Of a DNA stretch of 64,000 bases, positions 25,501 through 37,954 are shown in pieces. The stretch lies in the NCBI GenBank assembly GCA_963932145.1, contig OZ010611.1, forward strand, positions 57,979,292 to 58,043,291. The letters are read 5' to 3'. The translations under genes were made by a program, and so were the position numbers. The DNA is from Acanthosepion lycidas. Its lineage: Eukaryota; Mollusca; Cephalopoda; Sepiida; Sepiidae. Below the pieces are notes generated by a model. The model was not told where the DNA came from. It worked only from the letters and a program-made list of their open reading frames with translations, and searched no databases. The stretch's first letter is position 1, and each line of letters begins with the position of its first letter.

Positions 25501-27543
25501 GTGTCTTATTCTCTTCTGTTTATGCCTTGTCTTTAGCTTTTTCTTCTATGTTTAACATTATGTAGAGGCAAGGCCCCCCTCTAAATCTGGATTGCAATTA
25601 TTTTTCATTCTAATTCATAGAAATGGAGTAGCGTGCAATGGTGTCGTCTCATACAACTGTGAGTTAGTAGAAAAATTTGTGGGCACAAATTGGGTGATCA
25701 GTGTCTTATTCTCTTCTGTTTGTGCCTTTTCGTTAGCTTTTTCTTCTCTATTTAACATTATGTAGAGGCAAGGCCCCCCTCTAAATCTGGATTGAAATTA
25801 TTTTTCATTCTAATTCATAGAAATGGAGTAGCGTGCAATGGTGTCGTCTCATACAACTGTGAGTTAGTAGAAAAATCTGTGGGCACAAAATGGGGGATCA
25901 GTGTCTTATTCTCTTCTGTTTGTGCCTTGTCTTTAGCTTTTTCTTCTATATTTAACATTATGTAGAGGCAAGGCCCCCCTCTAAATCTGGATTGAAATTA
26001 TTTTTCATTCTAATTCATAGAAATGGAGTAGCGTGCAATGGTCTCGTCTCATACAACTGTGAATTAGTAGAAAAATCTGTGGGCACAAAATGGGTGATCA
26101 GTGTCTTATTCTCTTCTGTTTGTGCCTTGTCTTTACATTTTTCTTCTATATTTAACATTATGTAGAGGCAAGGCCACCCTCTAAATCTGGATTGAAATTA
26201 TTTTTCATTCTAATTCATAAAAATGGAGTAGCGTGCAATGGTGTCGTCTCATACAACTGTGAGTTAGTAGAAAAATTTGTGGGCACGAAATGTTTGATCA
26301 GTGTCTTATTCTCTTCTGTTTGTGCCTTGTCTTTAGCTTTTTCTTCTATATTTAACATTATGTAGAGTCAAGGCCCCCCTCTAAATCTGGATTGAAATTA
26401 TTTTTCATTCTAATTCATAGAAATGGAGTAGCGTGCAATGGTGTCGTCTCATACAACTGTGAGTTAGTAGAAAAATCTGTGGGCACAAAATGGGTGATCA
26501 GTGTCTTATTCTCTTCTGTTTATGCCTTGTCTTTAGCTTTTTCTTCTATGTTTAACATTATGTAGAGGCAAGGCCCCCCTCTAAATCTGGATTGAAATTA
26601 TTTTTCATTCTAATTCATAGAAATGGAGTAGCGTGCAATGGTGTCGTCTCATACAACTGTGAGTTAGTAGAAAAATTTGTGGGCACAAATTGGGTGATCA
26701 GTGTCTTATTCTCTTCTGTTTGTACCTTTTCGTTAGCTTTTTCTTCTATATTTAACATTATGTAGAGGCAAGGCCCCCCTCTAAATCTGGATTGAAATTA
26801 TTTTTTATTCTAATTCATAGAAATGGAGTAGCGTGCAATGGTGTCGTCTCATACAACTGTGAATTAGTAGAAAAATCTGTGGGCACAAAATGGGGGATCA
26901 GTGTCTTATTCTCTTCTGTTTGTGCCTTGTCTTTAGCTTTTTCTTCTATATTTAACATTATGTAGAGGCAAGGCCCCCCTCTAAATCTGGATTGAAATTA
27001 TTTTTCATTCTAATTCATAGAAAGGGAGTAGCGTGCAATGGTGTCGTCTCATACAACTGTGAATTAGTAGAAAAATCTGTGGGCACAAAATGGGTGATCA
27101 GTGTCTTATTCTCTTCTGTTTGTGCCTTGTCTTTACATTTTTCTTCTATATTTAACATTATGTAGAGGCAAGGCCACCCTCTAAATCTGGATTGAAATTA
27201 TTTTTCATTCTAATTCATAGAAATGGAGTAGCGTGCAATGGTGTCGTCTCATACAACTGTGAATTAGTAGAAAAATTTGTGGGCACAAAATGTTTGATCA
27301 GTGTCTTATTCTCTTCTGTTTGTGCCTTGTCTTTAGCTTTTTCTTCTATATTTAACATTATGTAGAGTCAAGGCCCCCCTCTAAATCTGGATTGAAATTA
27401 TTTTTCATTCTAATTCATAGAAATGGAGTAGCGTGCAATGGTGTCGTCTCATACAACTGTGAGTTAGTAGAAAAATCTGTGGGCACAAAATGGGTGATCA
27501 GTGTCTTATTCTCTTCTGTTTATGCCTTGTCTTTAGCTTTTTC
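22545..27543 (+). repeat. Family B 25-mer higher-order repeat, copy 1 (~5 kb)
   Basis: Twenty-five monomers with the same marker order as the next 5 kb: tgtagaagc, agtgtgcaatgg, gattgatatt, tatactctt, aaggcccactt, tgttattagc, tcatcgagatgg, aaaggggtgatc, agcatgc, tctttatc, gaacaatctg, tagacgc, tgtgggttag and ctcttacaac. One single-base deletion (cagtgtttattc near 24,703) makes the offset 4,999 in its left part and 5,000 in its right part. About fifteen differences noted imply roughly 99% identity or better. Confidence 0.92.
24735..27340 (+). repeat. Nested 4-monomer (800 bp) sub-repeats
   Basis: Inside the 25-mer the sequence tatgtttaac recurs at 24,748, 25,548 and 26,548. The marker tctttacattttt recurs at about 25,331, 26,131 and 27,131, and aaatgtttgatca at about 25,488, 26,288 and 27,288. 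Spacings are 800 then 1,000 bp, so a four-monomer unit was repeated and one copy gained a monomer. The same ladder is present in copy 2, shifted by 5,000 bp, so it predates the 25-mer duplication. Confidence 0.85.
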
Positions 27544-30500
27544 TTCTATATTTAACATTATGTAGAAGCAAGGCCTCCCTCTAAATCTGGATTGAAATTA
27601 TTTTTCATTCTAATTCATAGAAATGGAGTAGTGTGCAATGGTGTCGTCTCATACAACTGTGAGTTAGTAGAAAAATTTGTGGGCACAAAATGGGTGATCA
27701 GTGTCTTATTCTCTTCTGTTTATGCCTTGTCTTTAGCTTTTTCTTCTATATTTAACATTATGTAGAGGCAAGGCCCCCCTCTAAATCTGGATTGATATTA
27801 TTTTTCATTCTAATTCATAGAAATGGAGTAGCGTGCAATGGTGTCGTCTCATACAACTGTGAGTTAGTAGAAAAATTTGTGGGCACAAAATGGGTGATCA
27901 GTGTCTTATACTCTTCTGTTTGTGCCTTGTCTTTACCTTTTTCTTCTATATTTAACATTATGTAGAGGCAAGGCCCACTTCTAAATCTGGATTGAAATTA
28001 TTTTTCATTCTAATTCATAGAAATGGAGTAGCGTGCAATGGTGTCGTCTCATACAACTGTGAGTTAGTAGAAAAATTTGTGGGCACAAATTGGGTGATCA
28101 GTGTCTTATTCTCTTCTGTGTGTGCCTTGTTATTAGCTTTTTCTTCTATATTTCACATTATGTAGAGGCAAGGCCCCCCTCTAAATCTGGATTGAAATAA
28201 TTTTTCATTCTAATTCATCGAGATGGAGTAGCGTGCAATGGTGTCGTCTCATACAACTGTGAGTTAGTAGAAAAATTTGAGGGCACAAAAGGGGTGATCA
28301 GTGTCTTATACTCTTCTGTTTGTGCCTTGTCTTTACCTTTTTCTTCTATATTTAACATTATGTAGAGGCAAGGCCCCCCTCTAAATCTGGATTGAAATTA
28401 TTTTTCATTCTAATTCATAGAAATGGAGTAGCATGCAATGGTGTCGTCTCATACAACTGTGAGTTAGTAGAAAAATTTGTGGGCACAAAATTGGTGATCA
28501 GTGTCTTATTCTCTTCTGTTTGTGCCTTGTCTTTATCTTTTTCTTCTATATTTAACATTATGCAGAGGCAAGGCCCCCCTCTAAATCTAGATTGAAATTA
28601 TTTTTCATTCTAATTCATAGAAATGGTGTAGCGTGCAATGGTGTCGTCTCATACAACTGTGAGTTAGTAGAAAAATTTGTGGGCACAAAATGGGTGATCA
28701 GTGTCTTATTCTCTTCTGTTTGTGCCTTGTCTTTAGCTTTTTCTTCTATATTTAAAATTATGTAGAGGCAAGGCCCCCCTCTAAATCTGGATTGAAATTA
28801 TTTTTCATTCTAATTCATAGAAATGGAGTAGCGTGCAATGGTGTCGTCTCATACAACTGTGAGTTAGTAGAACAATCTGTGGGCACAAAATGGGGGATCA
28901 GTGTCTTATTCTCTTCTGTTTGTGCCTTGTCTTTAGCTTTTTCTTCTATATTTAACATTATGTAGACGCAAGGCCCCCCTCTAAATCTGGATTGAAATTA
29001 TTTTTCTTTCTAATTCATAGAAATGGAGTAGCGTGCAATGGTGTCGTCCCATACAACTGTGAGTTAGTAGAAAAATTTGTGGGCACAAAATGGGTGATCA
29101 GTGTCTTATTCTCTTCTGTTTGTGCCTTGTCTTTAGCTTTTTCATCTATATTTAACATTATGTAGAGGCAAGGCCCCCCTCTAAATCTGGATTGAAATTA
29201 TTTTTCATTCTAATTCATAGAAATGGAGTAGCGTGCAATGGTGTCGTCTCATACAACTGTGGGTTAGTAGAAAAATTTGTGGGCACAAAATTGGTGATCA
29301 GTGTCTTATTCTCTTCTGTTTGTGCCTTGTCTTTAGCTTTTTCTTCTATATTTAACATTATGTAGAGGCAAGGCCCCCCTCTAAATCTAGACTGAAATTA
29401 TTTTTCATTCTAATTCATAGAAATGGTGTAGCGTGCAATGGTGTTGTCTCTTACAACTGTGAGTTAGTAGAAAAATTTGTGGGCACAAAATGGGTGATCA
29501 GTGTCTTATTCTCTTCTGTTTGTGCCTTGTCTTTAGCTTTTTCTTCTATATTTAACATTATGTAGAGTCAAGGCCCCCCTCTAAATCTGGATTGAAATTA
29601 TTTTTCATTCTAATTCATAGAAATGGAGTAGCGTGCAATGGTGTCGTCTCATACAACTGTGAGTTAGTAGAAAAATCTGTGGGCACAAAATGGGTGATCA
29701 GTGTCTTATTCTCTTCTGTTTATGCCTTGTCTTTAGCTTTTTCTTCTATGTTTAACATTATGTAGAGGCAAGGCCCCCATCTAAATCTGGATTGAAATTA
29801 TTTTTCATTCTAATTCATAGAAATGGAGTAGCGTGCAATGGTGTCCTCTCATACAACTGTGAGTTAGTAGAAAAATTTGTGGGCACAAATTGGGTGATCA
29901 GTGTATTATTCTCTTCTGTTTGTGCCATGTCGTTAGCTTTTTCTTCTCTATTTAACATAATGTAGAGGCAAGGCCCCCCTCTAAATCTGGATTGAAATTA
30001 TTTTTCATTCTAATTCATAGAAATGGAGTAGCGTGCAATGGTGTCGTCTCATACAACTGTGAGTTAGTAGAAAAATCTGTGGGCACAAAATGGGGGATCA
30101 GTGTCTTATTCTCTTCTGTTTGTGCCTTGTCTTTAGCTTTTTCTTCTATATTTAACATTATGTAGAGGCAAGGCCCCCCTCTAAATCTGGATTGAAATTA
30201 TTTTTCATTCTAATTCATAGAAATGGAGTAGCGTGCAATGGTGTCGTCTCATACAACTGTGAATTAGTAGAAAAATCTGTGGGCACAAAATGGGTGATCA
30301 GTGTCTTATTCTCTTCTGTTTGTGCCTTGTCTTTACATTTTTCTTCTATATTTAACATTATGTAGAGGCAAGGCCACCCTCTAAATCTGGATTGAAATTA
30401 TTTTTCATTCTAATTCATAAAAATGGAGTAGCGTGCAATGGTGTCGTCTCATACAACTGTGAGTTAGTAGAAAAATTTGTGGGCACGAAATGTTTGATCA

Positions 30501-32543
30501 GTGTCTTATTCTCTTCTGTTTATGCCTTGTCTTTAGCTTTTTCTTCTATGTTTAACATTATGTAGAGGCAAGGCCCCCCTCTAAATCTGGATTGAAATTA
30601 TTTTTCATTCTAATTCATAGAAATGGAGTAGCGTGCAATGGTGTCGTCTCATACAACTGTGAGTTAGTAGAAAAATTTGTGGGCACAAATTGGGTGATCA
30701 GTGTCTTATTCTCTTCTGTTTGTGCCTTTTCGTTAGCTTTTTCTTCTCTATTTAACATTATGTAGAGGCAAGGCCCCCCTCTAAATCTGGATTGAAATTA
30801 TTTTTCATTCTAATTCATAGAAATGGAGTAGCGTGCAATGGTGTCGTCTCATACAACTGTGAGTTAGTAGAAAAATCTGTGGGCACAAAATGGGGGATCA
30901 GTGTCTTATTCTCTTCTGTTTGTGCCTTGTCTTTAGCTTTTTCTTCTATATTTAACATTATGTAGAGGCAAGGCCCCCCTCTAAATCTGGATTGAAATTA
31001 TTTTTCATTCTAATTCATAGAAATGGAGTAGCGTGCAATGGTGTCGTCTCATACAACTGTGAATTAGTAGAAAAATCTGTGGGCACAAAATGGGTGATCA
31101 GTGTCTTATTCTCTTCTGTTTGTGCCTTGTCTTTACATTTTTCTTCTATATTTAACATTATGTAGAGGCAAGGCCACCCTCTAAATCTGGATTGAAATTA
31201 TTTTTCATTCTAATTCATAAAAATGGAGTAGCGTGCAATGGTGTCGTCTCATACAACTGTGAGTTAGTAGAAAAATTTGTGGGCACGAAATGTTTGATCA
31301 GTGTCTTATTCTCTTCTGTTTGTGCCTTGTCTTTAGCTTTTTCTTCTATATTTAACATTATGTAGAGTCAAGGCCCCCCTCTAAATCTGGATTGAAATTA
31401 TTTTTCATTCTAATTCATAGAAATGGAGTAGCGTGCAATGGTGTCGTCTCATACAACTGTGAGTTAGTAGAAAAATCTGTGGGCACAAAATGGGTGATCA
31501 GTGTCTTATTCTCTTCTGTTTATGCCTTGTCTTTAGCTTTTTCTTCTATGTTTAACATTATGTAGAGGCAAGGCCCCCCTCTAAATCTGGATTGAAATTA
31601 TTTTTCATTCTAATTCATAGAAATGGAGTAGCGTGCAATGGTGTCGTCTCATACAACTGTGAGTTAGTAGAAAAATTTGTGGGCACAAATTGGGTGATCA
31701 GTGTCTTATTCTCTTCTGTTTCTGCCTTTTCGTTAGCTTTTTCTTCTATATTTAACATTATGTAGAGGCAAGGCCCCCCTCTAAATCTGGATTGAAATTA
31801 TTTCTTATTCTAATTCATAGAAATGGAGTAGCGTGCAATGGTGTCGTCTCATACAACTGTGAATTAGTAGAAAAATCTGTGGGCACAAAATGGGGGATCA
31901 GTATCTTATTCTCTTCTGTTTGTGCCTTGTCTTTAGCTTTTTCTTCTATATTTAACATTATGTAGAGGCAAGGCCCCCCTCTAAATCTGGATTGAAATTA
32001 TTTTTCATTCTAATTCATAGAAAGGGAGTAGCGTGCAATGGTGTTGTCTCATACAACTGTGAGTTAGTAGAAAAATTTGTGGGCACAAAATGAGTGATCA
32101 GTGTCTTATTCTCTTCTGTTTGAGCCTTGTCTTTAGCTTTTTCTTCTATATTTAACATTATGTAGAGGCAAGGCCACCCTCTAAATCTGGATTGAAATTA
32201 TTTTTCATTCTAATTCATAGAAATGGAGTAGCGTGCAATGGTGTCGTCTCATACAACTGTGAATTAGTAGAAAAATTTGTGGGCACAAAATGTTTGATCA
32301 GTGTCTTATTCTCTTCTGTTTGTGCCTTGTCTTTAGCTTTTTCTTCTATATTTAACATTATGTAGAGTCAAGGCCCCCCTCTAAATCTGGATTGAAATTA
32401 TTTTTCATTCTAATTCATAGAAATGGAGTAGCGTGCAATGGTGTCGTCTCATACAACTGTGAGTTAGTAGAAAAATCTGTGGGCACAAAATGGGTGATCA
32501 GTGTCTTATTCTCTTCTGTTTATGCCTTGTCTTTAGCTTTTTC
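27544..32543 (+). repeat. Family B 25-mer higher-order repeat, copy 2 (5,000 bp)
   Basis: Abuts copy 1 and repeats its markers in the same order. The right boundary is where tatgtttaac at 32,548 no longer matches tatatttaac at 27,548. The monomer around 32,041-32,140 differs from its partner at several sites in a row (gtgttgtctc, gagttag, aatttgtggg, atgagtgatc, tttgagcc, ctttagc), unlike the near-identity elsewhere. Confidence 0.92.
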
Positions 32544-35500
32544 TTCTATGTTTAACATTATGTAGAGGCAAGGCCCCCCTCTAAATCTGGATTGAAATTA
32601 TTTTTCATTCTAATTCATAGAAATGGAGTAGCGTGCAATGGTGTCGTCTCATACAACTGTGAGTTAGTAGAAAAATTTGTGGGCACAAATTGGGTGATCA
32701 GTGTCTTATTCTCTTCTGTTTGTGCCTTGTCGTTAGCTTTTTCTTCTATATTTAACATTATGTAGAGGCAAGGCCCCCCTCTAAATCTGGATTGAAATAA
32801 TTTTTCATTCTAATTCATAGAAATGGAGTAGCGTGCAATGGTGTCGTCTCATACAACTGTGAGTTAGTAGAAAAAATTTGTGGGCACAAAAGGGGCGATC
32901 AGTGTCTTATACTCTTCTGTTTGTGCCTTGTCTTTACCTTTTTCTTCTATATTTAACATTATGTAGAGGCAAGCCCCCCCTCTAAATCTGGATTGAAATT
33001 ATTTTTCATTCTAATTCATAGAAATGGAGTAGCATGCAATGGTGTCGTCTCATACAACTGTGAGTTAGTAGAAAAATTTGGGGGCACAAAATTGGTGATC
33101 AGTGTCTTATTCTCTTCTGTTTGTGCCTTGTCTTTAGCTTTTTCTTCTATATTTAACATTATGTAGAGGCAAGGCCCCCCTCTAAATCTAGATTGAAATT
33201 ATTTTTCATTCTAATTCATAGAAATGGTGTAGCGTGCAATGGTGTCGTCTCATACAACTGTGAGTTAGTAGAAAAATTTGTGGGCACAAAATGGGTGATC
33301 AGTGTCTTATTCTCTTCTGTTTGTGCCTTGTCTTTAGCTTTTTCTTCTATATTTAACATTATGTAGAGGCAAGGCCCCCCTCTAAATCTGGATTGAAATT
33401 ATTTTTCATTCTAATTCATAGAAATGGAGTAGCGTGCAATGGTGTCGTCTCATACAACTGTGAGTTAGTAGAAAAATCTGTGGGCACAAAATGGGGGATC
33501 AGTGTCTTATTCTCTTCTGTTTGTGCCTTGTCTTTAGCTTTTTCTTATATATTTGACATTATGTAGAGGCAAGGCCCCCCTCTAAATCTGGATTGAAATT
33601 ATTTTTCATTCTAATTCATAGAAATGGAGTAGCGTGCAATGGTGTCGTCTCATACAACTGTGAATTAGTAGAAAAATCTGTGGGCACAAAATGTGTGATC
33701 AGTGTCTTATTCTCTTCTATTTATGCCTTGTCTTTAGCTTTTTCTTGTATGTTTAACTTTATGTAGAGGCAAGGCCCCCCTCTAAATCTGGATTGAAATT
33801 ATTTTTCATTCTAATTCATAGAAATGGAGTAGCGTGCAATGGTGTCCTCTCATACAACTGTGAGTTAGTAGAAAAATCTGTGGGCACAAAATGTTTGATC
33901 AGTGTCTTATTCTCTTCTGTTTGTGCCTTGTCTTTAGCTTTTTCTTCTATATTTAACATTATGTAGAGGCAAGGCCCCCCTCTAAATCTGGATTGAAATT
34001 ATTTTTCATTCTAATTCATAGAAATGGAGTAGCGTGCAATGGTGTCGTCTCATACAACTGTGAATTAGTAGAAAAATCTGTGGGCACAAAATGGGTGATC
34101 AGTGTCTTATTCTCTTCTGTTTGTGCCTTGTCTTTACATTTTTCTTCTATATTTAACATTATGTAGAGGCAAGGCCCCCCTCTAAATCTGGATTGAAATC
34201 ATTTTTCATTCTAATTCGTAGAACTGGAGTAGCGTGCAATGGTGTCGTCTCATACAACTGTGAGTTAGTAGAAAAATTTGTGGGCACAAAATGTTTGATC
34301 AGTGTCTTATTCTCTTCTGTTTGTGCCTTGTCTTTAGCTTTTTCTTCTATATTTAACATTATGTAGAGTCAAGGCCCCCCTCTAAATCTGGATTGAAATT
34401 ATTTTTCATTCTAATTCATAGAAATGGAGTAGCGTGCAATGGTGTCGTCTCATACAACTGTGAGTTAGTAGAAAAATCTGTGGGCACAAAATGGGTGATC
34501 AGTGCCTTATTCTCTTCTGTTTATGCCTTGTCTTTAGCTTTTTCTTCTATGTTTAACATTATGTAGAGGCAAGGCCCCCCTCTAAATCTGGATTGAAATT
34601 ATTTTTCATTCTAATTCATAGAAATGGAGTAGCGTGCAATGGTGTCGTCTCATACAACTGTGAGTTAGTAGAAAAATTTGTGGGCACAAAATGTTTGATC
34701 AGTGTCTTATTCTCTTCTGTTTGTGCCTTGTCTTTAGCTTTTTCTTCTATATTTAACATTATGTAGAGGCAAGGCCCCCATCTAAATCTGGATTGAAATT
34801 ATTTTTCATTCTAATTCATAGAAATGGAGTAGCGTGCAATGGTGTCGTCTCATACAACTGTGAGTGAGTAGAAAAATCTGTGGGCACAAAATTGGGGATC
34901 AGTGTATTATTCTCTTCTGTTTGTGCCTTGTCTTTAGCTTTTTCTTCTATATTTAACATTATGTAGAGGCAAGGCCCCCCTCTAAATCTGGATTGTAATT
35001 ATTTTTCATTCTAATTCATAGAAATGGAGTAGCGTGCAATGGTGTCGTCTCATACAACTGTGAGTTAGTAGGAAAATTTGTGGGCACAAAATGTTTGATC
35101 AGTGTCTTATTCTCTTCTGTTTGTGCCTTGTCTTTAGCTTTTTCTTCTATATTTAAGATTATGTAGAGGCAAGGCACCCCTCTAAATCTGGATGTAAATT
35201 ATTTTTCATTCTAATTCGTAGAAATAGAGTAGCGTGCAATGGTGTCGTCTCATACAACTGTGAATTAGTAGAAAAATCTGTGGGCACAAAATGGGTGATC
35301 AGTGTCTTATTCTCTTCTGTTTGTACCTTGTCTTTACCTTTTTCTTATATATTTAACATTATGTAGAGGCAAGGCCCCCCTCTAAATCTGGATTGAAATT
35401 ATTTTTCATTCTAATTCATAGAAATGGAGTAGCGTGCAATGGTGTCGTCTCATACAACTGTGAGTTAGTAGAAATAATTTGTGGGCACAAAATGGGTGAT

Positions 35501-36554
35501 CAGTGATTATTCTCTTCTATTTGAGCCTTGTCTTTAGCTTTTTCTTCTGTATTTAACATTATGTACAGGGCAGGCCCACCTCTAAATCTGAATTGAAATT
35601 ATTTTTCATTCTAATTCATAGAAATGGAGTAGCGTGCAATGGTGTCGTCTCATACAACTGTGAGTTAGTAGAAAAATTTGTGGGCACAAAAGGGGCGATC
35701 AGTGTCTTATACTTTTCTGTTTGTGCCTTGTCTTTAGCTTTTTGTTCTATATTTAACATTATGTAGAGGCAAGGCCCCCCTCTAAATCTGGATTGAAATT
35801 ATTTTTCATTCTAATTCATAGAAATGGAGTAGCATGCAATGGTGTCGTCTCATACAACTGTGAGTTAGTAGAAAAATTTGTGGGCAAAAAATTGGTGATC
35901 AGTGTCTTATTCTCTTCTGTTTGTGCCTTGTCTTTAGCTTTTTCTTCTATATTTAACATTATGTAGAGGCAAGGCCCCCCTCTAAATCTAGATTGAAATT
36001 ATTTTTCATTCTAATTCATAGAAATGGTGTAGCGTGCAATGGTGTCGTCTCATACAACAGTGAGTTAGTAGAAAAATCTGTGGGCACAAAATGGGGGATC
36101 AGTGTCTTATTCTCTTCTGTTTGTGCCTTGTCTTTAGCTTTTTCTTCTATATTTAACATTATGTAGAGGGAAGGCCCCCCTCTAAATCTGGATTGAAATT
36201 ATTTTTCTTTCTAATTCATAGAAATGGAGTAGCGTGCAATGGTGTCGTCTCATACAACTGTGAGTTAGTAGAAAAATCTGTGGGCACAAAATGGGTGATC
36301 AGTGTCTTATTCTCTTCTATTTATGCCTTGTCTTTAGCTTTTTCTTGTATGTTTAACTTTATGTAGACGCAAGGCACCCTCTAAATCTGGATTGAAATTA
36401 TTTTTCATTCTAATTCATAGAAATGGAGTAGCGTGCAATGGTGTCGTCTCATACAACTGTGAGTTAGTAGAAAAATCTGTGGGCACAAAATGGGGGATCA
36501 GTGTCTTATTCTCTTCTGTTTGTGCCTTGTCTTTAGCTTTTTGTTCTATATTTA
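32544..36554 (+). repeat. Family B monomers, shuffled variants
   Basis: About 20 B monomers built from variants also seen in the 25-mer unit (agcatgc, aatctagattg, gaaatggtgtag, aaatgtttgatca, tctttacattt), but in a different order. About 34,740-35,150 recurs 4.8 kb downstream at 39,540-39,950, sharing aaggcccccatct, gagtgagtag, aaattggggatc and gattgtaatt. A gaaataattt monomer at about 35,470 foreshadows the 43-46 kb zone. No gene. Confidence 0.85.
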
Positions 36555-37954
36555 ACATTATGTAGAGGCAAGGCCCCCCTCTAAATCTGGATTGAAATTA
36601 TTTTTCATTCTAATTCATAGAAATGGAGTAGCGTGCAATGGTGTCGTCTCATACAACTGTGAGTTAGTAGAAAAATCTGTGGGCACAAAATGGGGGATCA
36701 GTGTCTTATTCTCTTCTGTTTGTGCCTTGTCTTTAGCTTTTTCTTCTATATTTAACATTATGTAGAGGCAAGGCCACCCTCTAAATCTGGATTGAAATTA
36801 TTTTTTTTTCTAATTCATAGAAATGGAGTAGCGTGCAATGGTGTCGTCTCATACAACTGTGAGTTAGTAGAAAAATCTGTGGGCACAAAATGGGTGATCA
36901 GTGTCTTATTCTCTTCTATTTATGCCTTGTCTTTAGCTTTTTCTTGTATGTTTAACTTTATGTAGAGGCAAGGCCCCCCGCTAAATCTGGATTGAAATTA
37001 TTTTTCATTCTAATTCATAGAAATGGAGTAGCGTGCAATGGTGTCCTCTCATACAACTGTGAGTTAGTAGAAAAATCTGTGGGCACAAAATGGGGGATCA
37101 GTGTCTTATTCTCTTCTGTTTGTGCCTTGTCTTTAGCTTTTTCTTCTATATTTAACATTATGTAGAGGCAAGGCCCCCCTCTAAATCTGGATTGAAATTA
37201 TTTTTCATTCTAATTCATAGAAATGGAGTAGCGTGCAATGGTGTCGTCTCATACAACTGTGAGTTAGTAGAAAAATTTGCGGGCACAAAATGTTTGATCA
37301 GTGTCTTATTCTCTTCTGTTTGTGCCTTGTCTTTAGCTTTTTCTTCTATATTTAACATTATGTAGAGGCAAGGCCCCCCTCTAAATCTGGATTGAAATTA
37401 TTTTTCATTCTAATTCATAGAAATGGAGTAGCGTGCAATGTTGTCGTCTAATACAACTGTGAATTAGTAGAAAAATCTGGGGGCACAAAATGGGTGTTCA
37501 GTGACTAATTCTCTTCTGTTTGTGCCTTGTCTTTACATTTTTCTTCTATATTTAACATTATGTAGAGGCAAGGCCCCCCTCTAAATCTGGATTGAAATTA
37601 TTTTTCATTCTAATTCATAGAAATGGAGTAGCGTGCAATGGTGTCGTCTCATACAACTGTGAGTTAGTAGAAAAATTTGTGGGCACAAAATGTTTGATCA
37701 GTGTCTTATTCTCTTCTGTTTGTGCCTTGTCTTTAGCTTTTTCTTCTATATTTAACATTATGTAGAGGCAAGGCCCCCCTCTAAATCTGGATGTAAATTA
37801 TTTTTCATTCTAATTCGTAGAAATGGAGTAGCGTGCAATGGTGTCGTCTCATACAACTGTGAATTAGTAGAAAAATCTGTGGGCACAAAATGGGTGATCA
37901 GTGTCTTATTCTCTTCTGTTTGTACCTTGTCTTTATCTTTTTCTTCTATATTTA
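36555..37954 (+). repeat. Family B 7-mer higher-order repeat, copy 1 (1,400 bp)
   Basis: Seven monomers matched at offset 1,400 by a nine-T run after aaatta (36,801/38,201), tcttgtatg, aaggccccccgct, gtcctctc, tttgcgggcac, gttgtcgtctaatac, atctgggggcac, tgggtgttcag, gatgtaaatt, attcgtag and tgtaccttg. Only one clear difference was noted (gtgactaatt against gtgacttatt), so the duplication looks very recent. Confidence 0.92.
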
